Part shown: positions 21,153-31,665 of the stretch, in pieces
Layout of the letters: each line of letters begins with the position of its first letter
How positions within the stretch are numbered: the first letter of the stretch is position 1
Assembly (NCBI GenBank): GCA_934045075.1
Contig: OW203724.1
Span: 7,303,473 to 7,367,472 of the forward strand
DNA: 64,000 nt
Direction of reading: 5' to 3'
Source of the DNA: Yponomeuta sedellus
Lineage: Eukaryota > Arthropoda > Insecta > Lepidoptera > Yponomeutidae
Translations under genes and position numbers: made by a program
The notes under the pieces: generated by a model
Told to the model about the DNA's origin: nothing
The model's database searches: none
The model's input: only the letters and a program-made list of their open reading frames with translations

Positions 21153-21435
21153 TATTAATATAAATAGAACATGTTATAAATAAGGCCTCATTAAACCAAT
21201 TACTTGGTTTGACTGTGGGAGCAGTCTCGTTTACAATGTAAACATCCAAGACCTGGAGTTTTCTTTTTGTCCCCAGCCGGAGTTCGCACCCGGGACGTCC
21301 TGCATGGTAGGCAGACCATCTGAAGCAGGTCGTCGATCACGGTCGACCGCGGTAAGATCTAATGACAAGCGTAAATGATCATCGGGTGCGAGTACTAAGC
21401 TTCGATGGCTGATGAATGGGGCAGGGAATGAGTGG

Positions 21436-21495
21436 GGAGCTGATTGCTCTCCGATTGAACCTAAGCTAAGGTTCAATCGGAGAGCAATCAGCTCT
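21436..21495. repeat. Perfect hairpin, 25-bp arms
   Basis: Arms 21438-21462 and 21469-21493 are exact complements around a 6-nt loop (aagcta). Confidence 0.9.
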
Positions 21496-21621
21496 AAGTA
21501 AGCGTTGGCTTATAAACTTTGCTTTGCTTTGTACCACAGAAGATCAAAATATTGAATATTGCTCATGGCATTAAGTGCGCCGCATTGTATGATTAGTTTA
21601 AGTGCAGTAAAAATATTATGA

Positions 21622-21668
21622 ATATATTAAACGGGTCTAATCGCGAATATTAGACCCGTTTAATATAT
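21622..21668. repeat. Perfect hairpin, 20-bp arms
   Basis: Arms 21622-21641 and 21649-21668 are exact complements with loop cgcgaat. Confidence 0.9.
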
Positions 21669-21778
21669 AACTAGGTATGATTATCGCGAAACATTAAGAA
21701 ATACAAATATTGTGAAACCAGCTGCTGCCGACGACTTTGTTCACGAAGAAATTTTAATCAACATAATCAGCCAGTGTT

Positions 21779-21975
21779 TCACTTCTGGATATAGGCCTCT
21801 TCCAAGACACGCCGCTGAGTCCAATCTTCGACTCTCTTCTTCCAGTCACTTCCCACCGCTTTGCAAATGTCGTTGCTCCACCTGGTCGCACCACAGGGCG
21901 TCCTATGATACGTTTGCCGATTCGCGGTCTCCACTTTGGAACGAGTCTAGCCCGACGGTTGTGCCGGCCGGGCGA
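21779..21975 (-). pseudogene. LINE ORF2 C-terminal remnant
   Basis: Across one or two frame changes the minus strand reads LVPKWRPRIGKRIIGRPVVR, then SNDICKAVGSDWKKR and RVLEEAYIQK before a TGA. This is the common LINE ORF2 tail pattern (WRPR-GKR--GRP--RW ... EEAY). It directly adjoins the MOSC-domain fragment. Confidence 0.6.
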
Positions 21976-21979
21976 CGCG

Positions 21980-22380
21980 CCGCGGGGTCCTCCAAATGCC
22001 GGTAGCTCTTCAGTGTGTTCACGGGCTCGGTCTGGCTGTCACGTATTCCAGTCTCTGGGTCGATAGTTGTCATGATGCATCTGGTGCAAGATTTGATGAT
22101 CTCAAAGACATTCTCGCCTATCTTGATATAGTTCCACTCGTCCTCAGCGTAAGGTTCCACCCCCTGAAGCACAAAGTCGGCCGGAAGTAGCGTGTCGTCA
22201 CCTTCTTATGCAGCCGCTCGTTGAGATCGTCCACAGATGATTGGTTGTTCAAGTTGAAGGACACTTCGTCTGGGAACGCGCCCGTATCGTTCTTAGTAAA
22301 CTTGTAGAGCTTATTGGTGGTCCCGCGCAGCTGCCGGGCGCCTTGCACCGCGTAGTGGACGAGCCGCGAGTGCGTCGTAC
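21980..22380 (-). pseudogene. MOSC-domain (mARC-like) gene fragment with frameshift
   Basis: Minus-strand translation matches the C-terminal MOSC domain of mitochondrial amidoxime-reducing component proteins, molybdenum-cofactor enzymes that reduce N-hydroxylated substrates. Visible blocks are DTGAFPDEVSFNLNNQSSVD, DDLNERLHKKVT, YAEDEWNYIKIGENVF, SCTRCIMTTIDPETG and PVNTLKSYR. The CTRC segment holds the Cys that ligates molybdenum in the family. The reading frame changes by one base near 22180-22186. The N-terminal two thirds is absent, and a LINE tail takes over at the C-terminal end. There is no intron across about 400 bases. This suggests a retroposed or duplicated relic, but an assembly error at the frameshift is possible. 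Confidence 0.7.
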
Positions 22381-23204
22381 TAGTTCTACTTCTTTCTACT
22401 GGTACTAGTTCTATTTTGATGATCATGAGTGAGTGAGTGTCATAAATGCGAAACTTTGTTTTCGCTTAACTTCGGAACTAAATTACCTAAAGACTTAAAA
22501 ATTTTGGACTTTAAGTATGTGATTACAGCTTACTAGATGACGAAAATTTCTGCGTTCTGGTCTTATCCAGAGGTTCGACTCGACCGTGACCGCTCGACTT
22601 GGCGGGGTCACTGCCGTGCCCCCCGATTTTACCACGATCCCCGAATTCTTGTAGAGACGGAGATAAACTCTGGGCCCAACAGGACCTCGCTCAGGACAAA
22701 GGAGAGGCGCTTCCCCCGACCTGAGGAATCTCATTCATGGAGACTGCATACCATTCATACATTTTTACCAAATTAACGTTACACCTCACACACGCAAAAA
22801 TAAGCTCTGCTCCGACGACACAAAGTAAGAGAGATACCTACGTTAAGGCTGTCATGTCAAGGAAGACAAAAAAAAAATCATGTGCGAGATGCATGACCGA
22901 TCACACAAGTCTGTTATCTATTTTATCTAACAAATATCTCCTTAAATTGGATTATAAGTCTACCGAAAGTCCTTTTTGAGGATCCTAAATGGATACTTTA
23001 CAATCCTTACTTTCTTATAAACCTTCCACCACACACACAGGCACACTCACTATTCCAAGCACCACACGCACCACACATCATACACATTACACCCAAAGCG
23101 CATAAATCACACTCCACGCATCATACTCCACGTATCACATTCCATACATCACACACCACCCACCCTACACCACAACCCACAAGTTAAAAATCACAGTTCT
23201 TTTG
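22381..23204. other. Intergenic, partly repeat-derived
   Basis: The stretch 22560-22735 is GC-rich and open on both strands but resembles no protein I know. 22927-22988 duplicates 19733-19796. 23030-23170 is a cac-rich low-complexity tract. 23183-23215 carries one diverged unit of the minisatellite found at 23732-24100. Confidence 0.45.
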
Positions 23205-23724
23205 TATAAAAATAAAATAATAGTGTGAATAGTGTAAAGAGGTTCGAAATTTCACTGATGCCGGTGAGTCTCCCATTAGCTCAATTGGAAGAGCGCTGGC
23301 ACGGATAGCCAGAGGTTGCGGGTTCGAATCCCGGCATGGGTGGAATTTTTAGCCTCTAAATAGGTTTTTTAAAATTGTCCTTAGCACGGGTTAGTGCATT
23401 AAAAATAAAAATAGTATAATCATGTGGGTACAGTGATATCATTCCGATGTAAAAACCTAACTGCAAAGTAGGTAGTCGGGGCTGTAAGTGATGCAATTTA
23501 CTTAAGCTAGATGTCGCTGCCTGTACGTAATACAGAGAATAGTGTTAAGAGGTTCGAAATTTCACTGATGCCGGTGAGTCGCCCATTAGCTCAATTGGAA
23601 AGCGCTGGCACGGATAGCCAGAGGTTGCGGGTTCGAATCCCGGCATGGGTGGAATTTTTAGCCTCTAAATAGGTTTTTAAAATTGTCCTTAGCACGGGTT
23701 AGTGCATTAAAAATAAAAATAGTA
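23205..23724 (+). mobile_element. Tandem copies of the tRNA-headed SINE, 310-bp period
   Basis: Two tRNA-like heads in the same orientation begin at 23271 and 23581. Each is followed by cctctaaataggttttt and ttagcacgggttagtgcatt, and the shared linker is tgatgccggtgagtc. The second head lacks two bases of the A-box (gaaagcgc for gaagagcgc). Minisatellite-like sequence lies on both sides. Confidence 0.85.
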
Positions 23725-23731
23725 CAAAAGT

Positions 23732-24100
23732 AAAATGTTAATAATCACAGTTCTTTTGCATAAAAATAAAATGTTAATAATCACAGTTCTTTTGAATAAA
23801 ATGTTAATAATCACAGTTCTTTTGAATAAAATGTTAATAATCACAGTTCTTTTGAATAAAATGTTAATAATCACAGTTCTTTTGAATAAAATGTTAATAA
23901 TCACAGTTCTTTTGAATAAAATGTTAATAATCACAGTTCTTTTGAATAAAAATAAAATGTTAATAATCACAGTTCTTTTGAATAAAATGTTAATAATCAC
24001 AGTTCTTTTGAATAAAATGTTAATAATCACAGTTCTTTTGAATAAAATGTTAATAATCACAGTTCTTTTCAATAAAATGTTAATAATCACAGTTCTTTTG
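23732..24100. repeat. 30-bp minisatellite, 12 units
   Basis: The unit aaaatgttaataatcacagt + tcttttgaat repeats 12 times, with two intervals of 36 bp caused by an extra ataaaa. Because 30 is a multiple of 3, both strands stay open for about 140 codons (NKMLIITVLL or FKRTVIINIL repeats). There is no reason to think these are translated. Confidence 0.95.
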
Positions 24101-24379
24101 TTTATGATCCCCTCTGCGACGACTCGCAAATCACGAAGCGCAAATCGCTAACTGTACTCGTAAGAGTATACTTCTACGTTTTAAGTTTTAAATGAATTTT
24201 CTTAGATAAATCTGCCGAAGCATGTACTAGTAGTAGGAAAATGATAAAGAATACTTAGTATACAAAAATCTCGTGTCACAAGTATTTGTGCCGAACTGCT
24301 CTGAAACTGATCTTTATGAAATTGTTTGTGTATTATGTATGTGGTACGCCTGAGCCTACGCCTATTATGTATGTGGTAC

Positions 24380-24421
24380 GTTTTGCCTTATTAAATCGTA
24401 GCCGATTTAATAAGGCAAAAC
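24380..24421. repeat. Perfect hairpin, 19-bp arms
   Basis: Arms 24380-24398 and 24403-24421 are exact complements around a 4-nt loop (tagc). Just upstream, ttatgtatgtggtacg is duplicated (24332-24347 and 24365-24380). Confidence 0.9.
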
Positions 24422-26695
24422 AACGTTAGCCAGTTTTTTTTTATTTCTCAGTTAAATTAAACTAAAATTGTTTTATGAATATCTCTCCATTATTCTGTGT
24501 GTAGTAACTATTTAGACTATTTATAGAAATCGTGATTGTAATTTTTTTTTTGGTTGCCCGATTAGTGTTCTCTACGTATAATAGTAAAACCACAGAATAC
24601 TGCAGTACGCGATTCGGGGCAAAATAATCAACAGATAATGGTTGGCTGGAAGAAATCTCTTACAGCGTTAAAATCGCCTTTGTACATTTTATTTTAAAAA
24701 CCTATTTACTACATTTTATTTCTCATGTAACGTCTCGTTCAGTATAATTAATTAAATGATACTGGCTCAAGATCCGTGACAAGCGAGCTAATAGGCGGCG
24801 CCGGCGCACGCCAGCAGCCGAGCCACAAAAACGCGTGGTGCGCGAACAATCCCCGGCAGGTATGCGCGCCATTCACGACCCTAAGGATAAATCAAACCGC
24901 GGGCTTTAACAGCTTGTGACAGAAAAACCTTTATTATTCACACTTCAAGCGTATAAAAACGCCCTAAAGGTGCTTTTACATTAACATAGGTTCATTTATG
25001 CCGCGTTTTCTGCGCAACTTTGAATAAAACCTTTTATTTCATTTCAAAAAGTGTAGGCTACTCGTATAGTGGTCACACATCTTAGTGAATTCAGATTTTT
25101 TATTGATTTATAGGCGTTTTGTTGTCCAACGGTGTCGCTTATCGAGCCACAAATGCCCAAAAATGTACGCTACGATGAATAAAAGCGGAATGAAATATGT
25201 TTATCGTTGAACGGGGCATTCAAAATGATAAAGAGAAAAAATCAAACTATTTTTTTTTCAAGGCAATGGAAATCTTACATTCACAAAACCTCCACAGCCT
25301 CACAAAACTTCACAAAGATTAACCTTTCTCTGCTGCTTCACTGTTTATTTACGAAACACAGGATCTATTTTGTTTTTGCGATTTTCCCTTAGTAGCTAAG
25401 ATGAGTAGAGTGCGGTCCAAGTGGAAAAAACATGGCGTCCCTCGACTTTAAGACCATAAATGTTCCGTGAGAGGCTCTTACCCCAAAAAGATCAATAAAT
25501 CGGTTTGGCGATTTCAAGCGAGTGTGGACGCCTTGGAAACTGAAGTTTCCCGAGATGTTTTCCTTCTTGTTCGCCGACAGCGCGTGCAAGTGCTAATTAT
25601 ATATTAACAAATATAACTAACGCGGGTCCTCTCGGGTGGTCGGATGCGAGACAATCATTCTACCAATGACATACTTGTGCATGTGCTAGTCAACTCAAGG
25701 CATCGGTTTTATTTCAATAACAGTACAGAATGTATCACTGATTCAAGAATGCGGTTAGTATACCATGTCCTTTATGTGGAGCCGCCTCTATAGTGCCATC
25801 CGAGCGCCATACCTTCGAATAACATAATAGGATTAGTTTAATGTTTATTTCCTTTTTCCGAGCACAACAATTAGAAGAACGTGATCGGCACAAAAAATCA
25901 ACTGCATGGGTAATTCGTTGGGTGAACTAAAGCTAAAGTAAAAACAGAAGAACACTCATTGTAATATTGATTTCACTAAATATTGAATAATCTGCTTTCA
26001 TTCTACATTTAACCAGTTGCAACGTTTGGTTGTGAAGCTTGAACCCTGAGGCAAGCTTGAAGCTTTTGAGATATGGTGCTACTATAGATTGTTAAGTATA
26101 TAAGTTTCACCGATGTGGAAGTCCTAAGTTCGTTCTCTAGAACTCATCCTGATAAATACAAAAAACATTATTAGTTGTCTCGGGATACAGTGCCAACTTC
26201 CTCAAGAGATACTGAGGAGAATTTAATTTGATGGTGGTAATTTTGATGGATGTTCATAAGGGAGTGTTTTGGAATCGCTCGTAATCGAAGGATGAATAAA
26301 AATAGTGTCTCGCTTGCTTGTGTTTGTAGAATACATACCAGGCAATTAATAATTTTCTAGTACGGTTAAGTTCAGCATTTTTGTTGAGATATTATATAAA
26401 TGTAACCGGTACCGACGATTTAATTCGCTCAAGTACTAATATCCATTAGACACTTCCGATCCCATTTTCGGACCACGTCAACGCCACCTTGTGAAAGTGC
26501 GATAGAGTTAAGTAATCTAATAAACAGTAACCCAAACTTACTACTCCGATTATTCAATCATACGCTTCCAAGAATCCGTGTGAGCGCTTTGGACTCGGGT
26601 GGCGTTTGGACTAAATGAACTAAACGTTCTCCCATCACTAAACTGATGTCATAGTAGATTCGAAAAATATGATACATAACATGTACATTTGAGCG
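24422..26695. other. Intergenic, 2.3 kb
   Basis: No gene recognised. A CpG-rich patch (24780-24900) might be regulatory. A minus-strand frame at 25389-25589 has a consensus GTAAGAG donor internally but no recognisable product. The rest is AT-rich. Confidence 0.4.
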
Positions 26696-26699
26696 CAGT

Positions 26700-27060
26700 G
26701 TCTATGTTGCATCTTTGCATCTACGTAATCAGATAGCTTATACAGCATTCAGTGCCACCTTTACTCTCACTAAATCGGTGAGGGGACCACCTGGACGCTG
26801 CAATGTTTTTATATGGAGCAATCCCAAATCCCGACAACTTAGTCGGCGTGACCCACAGAAAAGTCAATAACCAACGAAGGCGCGGGTTTTTTCACAACGT
26901 TTTCCTTCACAGTTAGCGAGTCGTATTGCTACTACAAATTCACAGATGAACATAACTTTGAAATTAAAATAGTCATAGGCCCGCACTAGAAATCGAACCT
27001 GGTTCTCTCGTTTCCGAGCTCCTTGCTCTACGAACTGGGGTCCACCGCTATGTCTATGTT
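26700..27060 (-). mobile_element. tRNA-headed SINE (caatgactttg family, long-body variant)
   Basis: Antisense copy with the same long body as 40200-40565 (ggaccacctggacgctg). The head is at the right (gaaatcgaacctggttctct, then ctacgaactggggtcc), with cgttttccttcacagttagc between them. Confidence 0.65.
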
Positions 27061-27257
27061 GGCCTGTAGAAGAAACCGTCCTAGAGTTGTACTTCTATTA
27101 GATAGCATCCGATTTATGTCAAAACCATTTTAGACTAATCTTTTGAGGTATTTCTTGGAACCCTAATCTGCTTTGGAATCTCGTATACGTTGCTCCAGCT
27201 TGTCTCATCATCAACTAATGAATAGTACTTATTGATATTTTTCATGTATACTGTAAC

Positions 27258-27608
27258 TCGATGTCAACCCTTGTATGTGCCCACTGCTGGGAAACGGGTC
27301 TCTTCCTGCATCGCAGGAAGGTTAGGCCATACTCCACCACGGGGGTCAAGTCCGGGTTGGTGGAGGATTGAAGGCAGTGGCGGGCCTTACTGTCAGAAGT
27401 TATCAAGACGCCCATAAGGCCTCTGACATGGCTTAACGACTGCCATTATATGACAGCCTAACGTGCCTTGCGAAGCACGGAAGCGCTCGGAAAAATGCCG
27501 CTAGCGGTAGTCACGGGACGCTCACCCATCCTGTACCTGACCGCGCCTGTTGTTGCTTAACCCAAGTGATTGATTCCAATCACTCGGTTTGCCTAGGCCA
27601 CGAGCACT
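27258..27608 (-). mobile_element. 5S-rRNA-derived SINE, near full length
   Basis: Antisense; from gatgtcaacccttgtatgtg through the body to cctgttgttgcttaacccaa and ttgcctaggccacgagcac. It has the first type of head, with the internal palindrome agtgattgattccaatcact. Confidence 0.85.
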
Positions 27609-28341
27609 TGATACTGTAACTGCAATATCAATTTGAAATCGTTATCATTAGGTTAAGCCTGATTCGCTATGTTCTTTAGAACCCATTTCTTTTCGTAATG
27701 ATGAGCAATAATATTACGGTGGTAGCTACATACATACTAACACACAAATTCACGCTTGTATCCCTTAGAGGTACACAGAGACCATTCTGTGCCACTTGCC
27801 ATGATCCCAAAAAATCGATGGTAAATAATGGTGCCAATTTAGTCCGCCAAACATTATGTACCTAATCTCCCTAATTATTTATTTATTTTATTTTGCGCTC
27901 AGCGACTCTGTAATTTAAGTTTTTATCCCTTAACTTAAAGTTCTAAGGCTTTTGCTAAAAATCAACGTCGGTAGTGGAGCATGTTCCCTGGCGACTTTAA
28001 GCTGAGCATAAGGCCTTTTGCCAAATTTAGTTCTTAAGACATTTTCTCAGTTATTGTACCTTGTTTATTTATTTATTTTTGTTGGCAATAAAAACATTTC
28101 ACTTTCACTTTAATCATATATCTGAGAACAAGACAGCGTGGTTGAGAGGTTAAGCCCATAGGTACTATAAATGCTCATAGCATTTTAAATTTTAAAAAAT
28201 CACCCTCGCTGAGTCCTGAATCTCTGCCTGCACCTTCGGGATACCTACTGGGACATTCGGGATATATCCCTATCCAAAATAGGGACGAGTATCTATCTAA
28301 CATACAAGAGGTACCTATGTTAGTGTGTATTAGGTTCGAAA
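27609..28341. other. Intergenic
   Basis: No gene. Three ttatttatttatt runs occur at 27875-27890 and 28055-28078. Two near-repeated phrases (cttaaagttctaaggctttt and tttagttcttaagacatttt) suggest an old repeat. Confidence 0.4.
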
Positions 28342-28410
28342 ACTCAACTAAAATTAACTCGTAATGGTTCACCCGCTGAGTGAACCATTACGAGTTAATT
28401 TTAGTTGAGT
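28342..28410. repeat. Perfect hairpin, 31-bp arms
   Basis: Arms 28342-28372 and 28380-28410 are exact complements around loop ccgctga. Confidence 0.95.
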
Positions 28411-28694
28411 AATCTTATAGTAAGGAGATAATGATCACTTACTCGTATGTATGTCTAAAGTCTAACGTCATTGTACTTTAAGCCATATTAGATTAATTTT
28501 CTGCGTCATTACAACCTATGTCACCTAACCACGCACATCCTATATTGATCCGCGTCAACCGCCAAATGCAATGGCTTCAGAACAATTAAGTGTCGCTGTA
28601 TAGCAGGCGGCATCGCTAAGAATAGACCAATAACTACTCACTGTCGTCTAGTGTCTACTGGGACCAAGGAAACAAAAGAAATCGCAGGATGCTT

Positions 28695-28807
28695 GGATTA
28701 TAGATAGATAGAGAACACTTTATTGTACATAACAATGGAAATTACACAGATATTTCTTAACCTAAGAGTATATACGGCGGCCTTAAGTGATCTCTTCCAG
28801 ACAACTT
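28695..28807 (-). repeat. LINE/SINE 3'-tail repeat
   Basis: Antisense copy: tagatagatagagaacactt, then tattgtac ... ggcggcc ... tctcttccagacaac. It faces the sense copy at 29024-29121, making an inverted pair with a 216-bp centre. Confidence 0.65.
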
Positions 28808-28881
28808 TATTATTATTATTATTATTTAGTTTAGATGAAAGTTCTTCTTAGCGTGTCAATGGAAAACCACCGTGTTAAAAG

Positions 28882-28930
28882 GTCTTGCCTATCAGAGTAA
28901 GGAGCTCTGACTTACTCTGATAGGCAAGAC
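28882..28930. repeat. Perfect hairpin, 20-bp arms
   Basis: Arms 28882-28901 and 28911-28930 are exact complements around loop gagctctga. It lies in the centre between the two inverted tail repeats. Confidence 0.9.
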
Positions 28931-29023
28931 TTATGGCGGTTAGAGGGGGTTTGTAGCGCAGGGTGCGCCAGACCTACGGAGTCAGTGAGTACGTCGTTCG
29001 GGGGGTTTCTTTCATGCACTCCG

Positions 29024-29121
29024 AAAAGATTGTCTGGAAGAGATGACTTGCACCGGCCGCCGCCGTATCTACCCTTAGGTTACGAAACATCTGTGTAATT
29101 TCATGTTGATGTACAATAAAG
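29024..29121 (+). repeat. LINE/SINE 3'-tail repeat
   Basis: Sense copy: gattgtctggaagagatgac ... ggccgccgccgtatc ... tgttgatgtacaataaag. Confidence 0.6.
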
Positions 29122-29286
29122 GGTTAGCTCACTAGAAGTATCTATTACCCGATATTATTTTCATTGTTTGTTTTCCGATTATAATTCCGATTCAATCCCA
29201 AATCCGATTAATTTTCCGATTTGTTTCCGATATTTTTTGTATTTTTTGTTTCGGTTTGTTATTTTACAGCTTTCTTACGTTATTTA

Positions 29287-29599
29287 CCTGAGTGCTTAGT
29301 GCGAGTTTGACAGATCCAATCGAATAACTTTACTACCGCGTTAATCGAGCATTAAGTAGTGAGTATGAGTAAGTTAACCGTTCGAACTGGCAAAACGCTC
29401 TCACAGTACAACTCGCACTCGCGTTTATTCGTGTTTTGGCTGGTAAACGTGTTTATTTCTCAACGTAAACCATTACAACTCGCACTCAGCAATTTTAATT
29501 TCCATACTTGTCGCTAGGTGCCGCTTCCTCGATGCCATAGAAATATGAGTTTACGCTAACGCGATCGAGTAGTAAAAAAACTCGCACTAAGCACTCTGG
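29287..29599. mobile_element. MITE with CTCGCACT subterminal repeats
   Basis: Terminal inverted repeats are cctgagtgcttagtgcgagt (29288 on) and actcgcactaagcactctgg (29580-29599). The octamer ctcgcact recurs internally near 29411 and 29479, as subterminal transposase-binding repeats often do. The target duplication is not clear. Confidence 0.65.
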
Positions 29600-29790
29600 T
29601 TTGAGATTGCAGAGTTTTTTTGTATACTTGTTAGTTTTCGCCGGAAGTCAAATTTCAGGAATAATAAACACCAGAATGACTCTTCTGTCATTGATTTTGG
29701 TACTCAAAGTTTGTGAAATAAAATTCTTCGCTATCAGTACCTACCTACTTAGGAGATCGATACAATCAATTGCGCAACAATACATTCTAT

Positions 29791-30113
29791 ATCAACCCAT
29801 TGTATGTCCCCACTAGGTCACGGGCCTCTTCCCGAATCGCAGGTAAGTTAGGCCATACTCCACTATTGTTAGACAGTGGCGGGCCTTACTGTCAGAAGTT
29901 ATCAAGCCGCCCTTAAGGTCGCTGACATGGCTTGACGACTGCCATTACATGACAGCAACGGATTAGCGTGACATGCGAAGCACGGAAGCGCTCAGAAAAA
30001 TGCCACTAGTGGTAGCCACAGGATGGTCACCCACCCAGACCTGACCGAGCCTGTTGTTGCTTAACCCAAATTATTGATTCCAATCACTCGGTTCCACTAG
30101 GCCACGAGCGCTT
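29791..30113 (-). mobile_element. 5S-rRNA-derived SINE, internally deleted
   Basis: Antisense, with cattgtatgtccccactagg at its 3' end and gttgttgcttaacccaaatt in the head. It lacks about 25 bases of the body (the accacggggtcc to ggaggattg part) compared with its relatives. Confidence 0.8.
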
Positions 30114-30205
30114 CTATATTCTCTTCTTCTATATAAATTACTCATAAGTTAAGTGTATGAACAACAATTGCACCAACACATAGGTATGCATATATATACA
30201 CATAT

Positions 30206-30259
30206 ACACATAGGCATGGGTGAAATTTTTAGCCTCTAAATAGGTTTTCAACACATAGG
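30206..30259 (+). mobile_element. 36-bp SINE terminus with 9-bp target duplication
   Basis: A 36-base insert (30215-30250) consists only of the last bases of the tRNA-like head and the agcctctaaataggtttt tail. It is flanked by ACACATAGG at 30206-30214 and 30251-30259. It looks like an extremely 5'-truncated retroposition and would place the element's 3' end at ataggttttca. Confidence 0.7.
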
Positions 30260-31254
30260 TACCAACTAATAGTATATGAGAAAAAGTTTGTAAAAGTTTG
30301 TTTGTGTCGGGCTGCAGTATTGGCGATCGATATCCTACTTTTCTAACTGTAAATTAATGTTTATCTTTGCGTGTTGTGGATTGCACTCATGAGATGTTGT
30401 GAGTAAAGTGCTTGTATCAATTAATGTGTTGATCATAAATTTTGATATATGATGACACTTATCTCTGCCACAAAGATAAGCGTACGAACGGTAGAATTTA
30501 CGACAAATTGTCACTCATCAATACAAACTATCAGACTAACTCTGAATACTAACAATTTCAGTGGTAACTGAAATTGTGAAAAATATGTCAACTAATTCAC
30601 GCATTTTCTTGGGCCAGTATCTATCAACAAGTAACAGATTTCTTTTCTGTGACTCCAGGGTTGGTCTTGTAATAAAATATGTTTGCATTGGAGACTAGAA
30701 TCGCTGTTAAAGTTCTACTGGACTAATTTTGGAATGGTCCCGTACATAACATAACCATAATTTAATTTAATTTTATTTATTAAGTGAGTACAAAGGGTGA
30801 CAATCAGAAAACTATAAAAAAATAAAAGTTTATGGTTCTGAGCTTGACTGCCCCGAAAACATACTCACACGTTCGTTTAGGTATAAAAACACAAAACATA
30901 AACAATTCTATATTAATTTCCTGGCGTTAATATAACATATATAACTGACTAGTTTGTAACTTTATTTATTACTTAGTATCCACAACGCAATTCGAAAAAC
31001 AGATTCGATTCGAATCTCAAATGGGAAGAGACGAGACGCAAATCAACCTCTTCAACACTCATACTTTAGAAGCTACACCAAAAGGACGACTTGGATTCCA
31101 AAAAAATCGATAGATAGAGAACGAGAGAAATACTGAAACATAACTCCTCGAGCTCGATACTGCCAAATAATACTAAATAATCCAGCCATTTCATGATCGT
31201 TTGACAGATTATCTCGTCCTAAATCGTTTAGAGCAATTTTTCGATAACATGATG
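30260..31254. other. Intergenic
   Basis: No gene seen. The phrase aatttcagtggtaactgaaatt (30553-30574) is a small near-palindrome. Otherwise featureless AT-rich DNA. Confidence 0.4.
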
Positions 31255-31665
31255 ATTAAAAGATTGACGGAAGACATTTATAGAGCAAATGTGGATCTGT
31301 AAGAGATTTCCGAGGCATATATATGCAGAACTTGCGTCTTACTTAAATTGAAGGGACATTGGTTTTATGCCACAGAAGACGTATGTTCGTACATTAATAT
31401 TGATAAACGCTTCATATATTCTAAGGCGTAACGTGAGGGACGTTATGGTCTGAGGTAGATTTGTATGGCGCGTTTTAGTACCACGTGACTAAATTGACTT
31501 TAAAAAATAGTATAGAGAAAAAAATACCACGTTTATTTATCTTTTAACGTGTCCATTCCCATTCTATTAAAATGTTTTTAGTGCAAGATCTTCATTCTAC
31601 CGGATAGGGGATGTATAAGTGAAGGCCAAGATAAAAAGTACCCGAAATCAGCGTGTCCCTATTTT
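31255..31665 (+). pseudogene. RTE-type LINE relic, split
   Basis: Two short stretches match the C-terminal end of the RTE copies at 53.5 and 62.3 kb: RLTEDIYRANVD (31259-31297) and a KAKIKSTRNQR segment (31621-31655). Some 300 bases of unrelated DNA lie between them where the other copies have about 75. Confidence 0.4.

Noticed and set aside
21010..21249. 79-codon IHTY-repeat ORF
   Set aside because: Translation of the (ATGT)n microsatellite.
23728..24102. CRISPR-like direct repeat array
   Set aside because: The repeats are contiguous with no spacers and the host is eukaryotic.
23707..24151. 138-140-codon ORFs on both strands
   Set aside because: They are produced by a 30-bp minisatellite whose unit is a multiple of three with no stop in two frames.
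28342..28410. Pre-miRNA hairpin
   Set aside because: The stem is perfectly paired and the loop only 7 nt, unlike animal pre-miRNAs. Seven similar perfect hairpins occur nearby, so a mutational origin is more likely.
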